The notes beneath the pieces were generated by a model that made no database searches, had not been told where the DNA came from, and saw nothing but the letters and a program-made list of their open reading frames with translations. Both the position numbers and the translations under genes were made by a program. 64,000 nucleotides of DNA, from contig NC_064619.1 in NCBI RefSeq assembly GCF_023898315.1, positions 505,582,594 through 505,646,593 of the forward strand, in the 5' to 3' direction. Positions 58,151-64,000 of this stretch are shown here, in pieces. Within the stretch, counting starts at the first letter, position 1. Each line of letters starts with the position of its first letter. Source of the stretch: Schistocerca nitens (Eukaryota; Arthropoda; Insecta; Orthoptera; Acrididae).

Positions 58151-58555
58151 TGAACAGTCAATTAGAACTAAAGCACCATAACATTCTCGCTAATTTTGAT
58201 TGTTTATACGATTAGGTATTAGTACGTAATAAATTTCTGTATTATTCTCGGTTGTAAACGTAGCAACCCGGCGCTCCTATTCATGAGTATATGACCTCAC
58301 ACGCAGACCAATTTTAAAACATGCCTCTGTAACCGCAGGTTCCACATATCAGCAATTTGTCCTAAATCAGTGGAGCACATCTTCGTTACTTTCACTCGCC
58401 ATAGTATTAACAACATTCACTGATTAGCAAATTCTGACTAGGAGTGATGCTTATGCCAATGATGTTTTAACGTTGTTAGTTTGTTTTAGACGTTCATTTA
58501 TTAATTTTAATATCCACAAAATGTGTTGAATCTGTACTTCGCTTTTTACTACGTA
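58151..58555. other. No recognisable feature
   Basis: AT-rich, nothing identified. Confidence 0.5.
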
Positions 58556-60328
58556 CAGTCGTGGACAAAACGAGCGAAACCCCTCGCCTTTTCGTTATGC
58601 TGATCCGCACAGCTTTAAAGTCTGCTACACCGCATAACAGGCAAGACGACGAAGTGCTACCAACACACTATGCACAGGCGTGAAATTGACAGACTATCCG
58701 AACTTTGTCAGACTGTTTTCAATCATGTGTATGACTATACTAATGCTGATTACTGTGTTAAACACAACAAGTAAATGTAAGATGTAAAGGAAAGAAGAAA
58801 CGCTAATTAGTATGATCTGTACTAATAAAAATGAATTTCAGCTTATAGAGATAACATGACAGTTATAGTTAGACAAAGTACCCCAGATCGTTACGAATTA
58901 GCAAACCATTATGCGCATTCGGCTGCGAAACGGTCTGTGTCAACGTTCAGACCAGTCGTACTGGATTACCGTTGCTGATCTACCATGAAAGTGTGCTAAT
59001 TTAGCAATTCGTGAAGAGTCATAACGAAATTCAGTTAAAAATCATCCACTGCCACACATAAGTCAAATCAATTATTGACAGAAGCGGATAAAGTAATCAG
59101 TAACAAGTATGAAATTCTACAAGATCTTCATATTTACATCCACAGGGCGCGGTACAGAATAAAGGTAGCAATAAAACGTATTGGGAGCGCGAGAGTTTCT
59201 TAAAATTCCTTTACTGATGGTCTATCTGCCTCCATCGAGATTAGAACCGAAAATAAACCAGACCTCCCTTGCAGTAGCAAACACCTTTCACTACGCTTGC
59301 AGACAACCCAAGCAAATAGCCCTCTATTATTACCCCAGACTTGAATAAGCCGGCAATTTCGCAATGAAAATGGCAAAATGATGTGCAGTTTCTGTTGCAT
59401 AGAGCTTTCTGGACCCGAAAACAAGAATTTTCTACCTTTATGTCACCGCTCATGGGACAATCATTCGGGATGTTTATCGAATTAACAAAATACTGTTATT
59501 AAGCGAGTAAATTTAGTAGGATCATTCTGCACCACCCCAGGAAATAAACGGCTACATAGCTTCCAAACGTATTCTACAATGTTTCGAATTCTCCATTAGA
59601 CTCGCCACAGCCCGAAAACGTTCATTAGCCGAAGTGTTTCTTAAGCTACCTTGCAATGGGAATTCTCGCACTTCTAAAACGCGGTGGCATTAATACTGGG
59701 ATCTGAATTACCACGTGTATAGGCAAATGGATTTTATTTGCATTCCTGTAAACGTGATTTGGATCGAAAGCATATCTACGAGTAATATGCTGATGTATGG
59801 ACTGCAACTAAAACATTTTCAATAAAGAGTAGGGAGAATTATTTATGCGGCCCTCATCTTCAGTAACTGTTGTAGCTATTTTCGTTGTTAGGATTTCGTC
59901 ACCTAAATCGGTAAACATGGAACCCTACTAGTCTCACTTTATTACCGTCTATCTGTCTACCCAGTCCTTAAAACACGTTTTGCTAATTCGTAACGTTCAA
60001 GGGTACTTTGTCTTACTAAAACAGTTAGGTTATCTCGATAAGCTGAAATTCATTTTTATTGTTACAGTTCATAGTAATTAGTGTTTCTTCTTTCATTTAT
60101 ATCTTATATTTACGTGTTGTGTTTAACAGACTAATCAGCATTAATATAGTCACACACATGATTGAAAACAATCTGAGAAAATTCAGATAGTTTGTCAATT
60201 GCACGATTTTGCATAGTATGTTGGTAGCACTTTGTCGTCTTGCCTGCTATGCTGTGTAGCAGACTTTAAAGCTGTGCGGATCAGCATAACGAAAAGGTGA
60301 TGGGTCTCGCTCGTTTTGTCCACGACTA
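58556..60328. mobile_element. Non-autonomous DNA transposon with about 350-bp inverted repeats
   Basis: Left arm 58556-58905 and right arm 59979-60328 are inverted copies over about 350 bp (for example AGTCGTGGACAAAACGAGCG, TTTCGTTATGCTGATCCGCA and ATAAAAATGAATTTCAGCTT on both sides), with roughly one difference per ten bases by eye. The 1.07-kb centre has no transposase-like frame. Ends of the form CAGTCGTGGACAAAA and an adjacent TA suggest Tc1-type mobilisation, but no partner transposase in this window has such ends. Confidence 0.85.
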
Positions 60329-60509
60329 GATTGCACCTCATGATGAGGTTTTAGGCTGCAAAACCTGTTGTGCTTTAACAAAAGAACAATTTAAGCTGCT
60401 GTCTGCGGAATCTGCTAAAGGTCGACTTTTTTAAACAGAACAAAATAAAATGGCAGATCTAATCCAGTAACCGTACATCATAGCCCCGACACTATACTAA
60501 TGCAGCCCT

Positions 60510-60960
60510 TCAGTTTACTCGATGGCGACGCCTCTCCAGCGCACACGGTCTACGTACTTGTGCAGCACGCTTCTTTTCCGCCAACACCCCCCCCCCCCGC
60601 GCCTTTTTGCTAACCACTCCACCCTCTCCCCGCCTCTGCCCCTCGCCACCTCTACCTCGCTGCTGAATTCGGAACGCGCCAGCCGGGCCGCCGTCCCGCT
60701 GACCCCGTGCTCGTTGGCAGGCAAAGCAGACCCATTGGTCGCAGCTGCGTCGCAGACGAGGGCGCTTCGCGACGGCACCTGCGCGCCCGCGCGCCGCCGC
60801 GCCTCGCATAATGGAATCGCGTGCAGCTGCGCGCACCGGCCACCCGCCAAAACAATACCGGCCGGCATTTATTTTGCCGAATAAAAAAGGATGGCCACAG
60901 AAAAAGAATGCGTCAGCTTTAGCCTTCCACCCCCACACACCCACCCCTCGATATATAATT
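60510..60960. other. GC/CpG-rich island 7
   Basis: CpG-dense with a C13-type run near 60584. A/T cores CTCGCATAATGGAATCG and TATTTTGCCGAATAAAAAAGG are embedded. Open frames on both strands (117-158 codons) overlap one another, so base composition explains them. Candidate regulatory block. Confidence 0.4.
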
Positions 60961-62129
60961 TTTTCTTTTTTCTTTTCTAGCCCCACGAATCGAATCTGTA
61001 ATCATTTGGGTAGTGTATGGACGCACCGGTGCGAAGTGATAAAATTATTTCCGCACGTGTGTACCCGTGCTTAATAAAGGCAAATAATATTTATGTAATT
61101 ACGCCATATATCTAGTGGGAGGAGGCGCCCTTTTAGTCGAAAACAACAGGCAATCTGAGTGCACTAGTCTGGAAATATTTTGCCTGACGGCGACCCGTGC
61201 GTAATAGCACCAGTTATGAACGGTGGAAATTAAACGAACGCTACAAGGCTAAATTTTGTTCGGTGCTCAGTTTCCATTCCAGCTGCCGTACTCCATAAAA
61301 ATAACTTTGTGACACTGCACAGTTTTCAGCAAGTTGCACAGTTTTACATAAGTTATTCGCGGGTTCAGAAGTCATAAGACTTTTATGTAATACAATATTC
61401 AGAAAAAGTCCTGATCAACTGCCCCACAGTTGATTCATGTTGGTGTAAAGAAGAACCGAAACAGCTGCATTAGGGTACATGCATAATTATACGCCATCTT
61501 CTCTTACACTGATTGTTCTCTCAGCTTCTTCCAGAAGGTCCCCGGAGTGATGTGCCCATTATATTCCGGAATGTGCCTTCAACTTCAGGGTATTAGAGAT
61601 TTTCATTCTTGATACCGCCACAGTTCTGAGACAATTTAACACGAAGACCTTGTCAGTGTCACATGATAAAGTCCACTGATCGAAGCCGGTAGTGAAATAA
61701 CAGATGTAGCTTCATACACCTGTGGTGTTAGTATTTCATCCATCTTCAGCAACTGTAGTTCTAGTTATCGAAATAATCAACAACCAGTTACATAAACGTA
61801 GTTTTGTTTCCTTAACCGGTTTCAGGCACTTAGTCTCCTTCTTCAGAACGCCGTACAAAAGAATCAAGCTTATCATAATGATAACCCTAGCACAGATTAT
61901 TGTTTACGTTCTCCGCTCTTTAAGTCACTTTTTAATGTAACTTAATCGTTTACTTTTAATGTTTCGTTGCGAGAGTCAGCGCAGGATACATTTTCTTCCA
62001 CTGTGAATTAATGCAGTTTCATCTCGGATATAACACTATTATTCTGTTACTGTACGTAAATCACAGTACACAAATAAGAAGAGATTCTAGGTGAATTACG
62101 TGTATTTCACAATTGCTTTTAGACGATAT
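60961..62129. other. No recognisable gene
   Basis: The minus strand near 61820-61850 (TTCTGAAGAAGGAGACTAAG, CTGAAACCGG) recalls the same retroelement-end pattern as 10049, but weakly. Confidence 0.4.
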
Positions 62130-64000
62130 TCAGGTTGTTGTTGTTGTGATCTTCAGTCCAGAGACTCGTTTCATGCGGCTCTCCATGCTACTCTATCCTG
62201 TGCAAGCTTCATCTCTCCGAGTAACTATTGCACCCTACATCCATCTGAATCAGTTTAGTCTATTCATCTCTTGGTCTCCCTCTTCGATTTTTACCCTCCC
62301 CGCTGCCCTCCAATACCGAATTGATGATGGCTTTATGCCTCAGAACATGTCCTACCAACCGATCCCTTCTTCTAGTCAAATTGTGCCACAAATTCCTCTT
62401 CTCCCCAATTCTATTCAGTACCTCCTCATTAGTCACTTGATCTACCCATCTAATCTTCAGCATTCTTCTGTAGCACAATATTTTGAAAGTATCTATTCTC
62501 TTTTTGTCTACACTATTTATCGTCCATGTTTCACATCCATACATGGCTACACTCCATACAAATACTTTCAGAAATTACCTCCTGACAATTAAATCTCTAC
62601 TCAATATTACAAATTTCTCTTCTTCACAAATGCTTTCCTTCTTGCCATTGCCAGTCTACATTTTATATGTTCTCTACTTCGACCATCATCAGTTATTTTG
62701 CTCCCCAAATAGCAAAACTACTTTACTACTTTAAGTGTCTCATATCCTAACCTAATTCCCTCAGCATCACCTGATATAATTAGACTACATTCCATTACCA
62801 TCGTTTTGCTTTTTACTGCTTACTCAATTTACAGTTTGAATAGCGTCGGGGATAGGCTACAACCCTGTCTCACTCCCTTCCCAACCACTTCTTCCCTTTC
62901 ATGCCCCTCGACTCTTATAACTTCCGTGTGGTTTCTGAACAAATTGTAATAGCCTTTCGCTCACTTTATTTGACCCCTGAAACCTTCAGAATTCGAAAGA
63001 GAGTATTCCAGACAACATTGTCAAAATTTTTCTCTAAGTCTACAAATGCTAGAAACGTAGGTTTACGTTTCCTTGATCTATCTTCTAAGATTAGTCGCAG
63101 GGTCAGTATTGCCTCACGTGTTCCAACATTTCTGATCTTCCCCGGGGTAGGCTTCTACTAATTTTTCCATACGTCTGTAAAGAATTCGTGTCAGTATTTT
63201 GCAGCTGTAACTTCTTAAGCTTGTAGTTCGGTAGTTTTCACACCTGTTAACACCTTCTTTCTTTGGGATTGGAATTATTATGTTCTTCATGATGTCTGAG
63301 GGTATTTCACCTGTCTCAAACATCTTGCTCACCAGATGGTACAGTTTTGTCGAGGCTGACTCTCCAAAGGAGACTTAGGTCTTTCAATTCCGTGTCGAAT
63401 TCTTCACGCAGTATCATATCTCCCGTTTCATCTTCACCCACGTCCTCTTACATTTCCATAATATTGCCCTGAAGTACATCGCCCTTGTATACACCCTCTA
63501 TATACTCCTTGTACCTTTCTGCTTTCCCTACTTTGCTTAGAACTGGGTTTCCATCTGAACTCTTGATATTCATACAAGTGGTTCTGTTTTCTCCAAAGAT
63601 ATTTTTAATCTTCCTGTAGGCAGTATCTATCTTACCCCATAGCGATACGTGATAGATGCCTCTACATCCTTCCATTTCTCCTCTAGCCACCCCGGGTTAG
63701 CCGTTTTGCACTTCCTGTCAATCTCATTCTTGAGACGATTGTATTCCTTTTGCCGCCTTCATTTACTGCATTTTTGTATTTTCTCCTTGCACCAATCGAA
63801 TTCAATATCTCTTCTGTTATCCAGGGTTGTCTACTAGGCCTCGTCTTTTTACATGCTTGCCTGCTGCCTTCACTATTTCATCTCTCAAAGCTACCCATTC
63901 TTCTCCTACAGTATTTCTTTCCCCTGTTCCTGTAAATCGTTCCCTAATGCACTAATGCACTGTCTGAAACACTCAATCACCTCTGGTTCTTTCAGTTTAT
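62130..64000 (-). mobile_element. RTE-type LINE, running off the window end
   Basis: 3' end at 62130 with a (CAACAA) tail. Minus-strand pieces from 5' to 3': KAERYKEYIEGVYKG (63448-63690, pre-RT linker); PSDIMKNIIIPIPKKEGVNR and NYRTTSLRSYSCKILTRILY (63114-63332, RT fingers); a VDLEK.FDNVVW palm block (around 62985-63055); RQGCSLSPTLF (around 62840-62880); then directly KTMVMECS-like and DDGRSREHIKCRLAMARRKA, and the C-terminal NSVDKKRIDTFKILCYRRML (62260-62544). The segment holding the FADD box is missing, and there are frameshifts. Confidence 0.88.

Noticed and set aside
60510-60986. 158-codon minus-strand frame and 120-codon plus-strand frame over the same DNA
   Set aside because: Overlapping open frames on both strands in CpG-rich DNA point to base composition; the proteins are low-complexity Arg/Ala/Gly-rich.

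Overview
The window looks like intergenic or intronic DNA from a large, repeat-rich insect genome. The repeat families I recognise (several tRNA-derived SINEs, a 5S-rRNA-derived SINE, RTE LINEs, Tc1/mariner elements) resemble those of grasshoppers and locusts, especially Schistocerca. That assignment rests on memory of the families, not on a search. I found no host protein-coding gene, rRNA gene or functional tRNA gene. The only intact reading frame with a recognisable product is a transposase.

Layout. 0-10 kb: a CR1/Jockey-like LINE tail, microsatellites, a CpG-rich island (about 1.6-2.06 kb), a solo LTR (2.60-3.30 kb), tRNA-like SINEs and two RTE LINE tails. 10-21 kb: a second GC island, an old Tc1 relic, SINEs, a full 5S-headed SINE (17.86-18.19 kb) and long AT-rich stretches with nothing recognisable. 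21.5-27.5 kb: a four-layer nest, in which a tRNA-like composite repeat holds a SINE, the SINE holds a 4.3-kb non-coding LTR-type element, and a second SINE sits in the end of the first. 27.9-36.6 kb: a tRNA-headed SINE that shares its body with the 5S SINE, a perfect-looking hairpin, a nearly intact mariner (30.15-31.48 kb), an old Tc1 relic, GC islands and an internally deleted mariner. 38.3-50.5 kb: a Tc1 element split by a SINE, another solo LTR, a large GC island, a mariner relic, the intact Tc1-like element (45.29-46.71 kb) and a second SINE-split Tc1. 50.5-64 kb: mariner relics, a foldback MITE with 60-bp arms (52.18-52.43 kb), SINEs, another 5S SINE, a Tc1 relic, a mariner (56.5-57.8 kb), a 1.77-kb element with about 350-bp inverted repeats (58.56-60.33 kb), a GC island and an RTE LINE running off the window end.

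How the parts work together. This is a transposon community rather than a pathway. RTE-type LINEs may supply the machinery for the SINEs, although the partner is not proven. Tc1/mariner transposases may mobilise the non-coding inverted-repeat elements. Several SINE families exchange heads and tails: a Gly-tRNA-like head on the common SINE A tail, and a 5S head and a tRNA head on the same body. At least seven GC-rich islands contain TAAT-type homeodomain-like cores in otherwise AT-rich DNA. They are the best candidates for host regulatory sequence.
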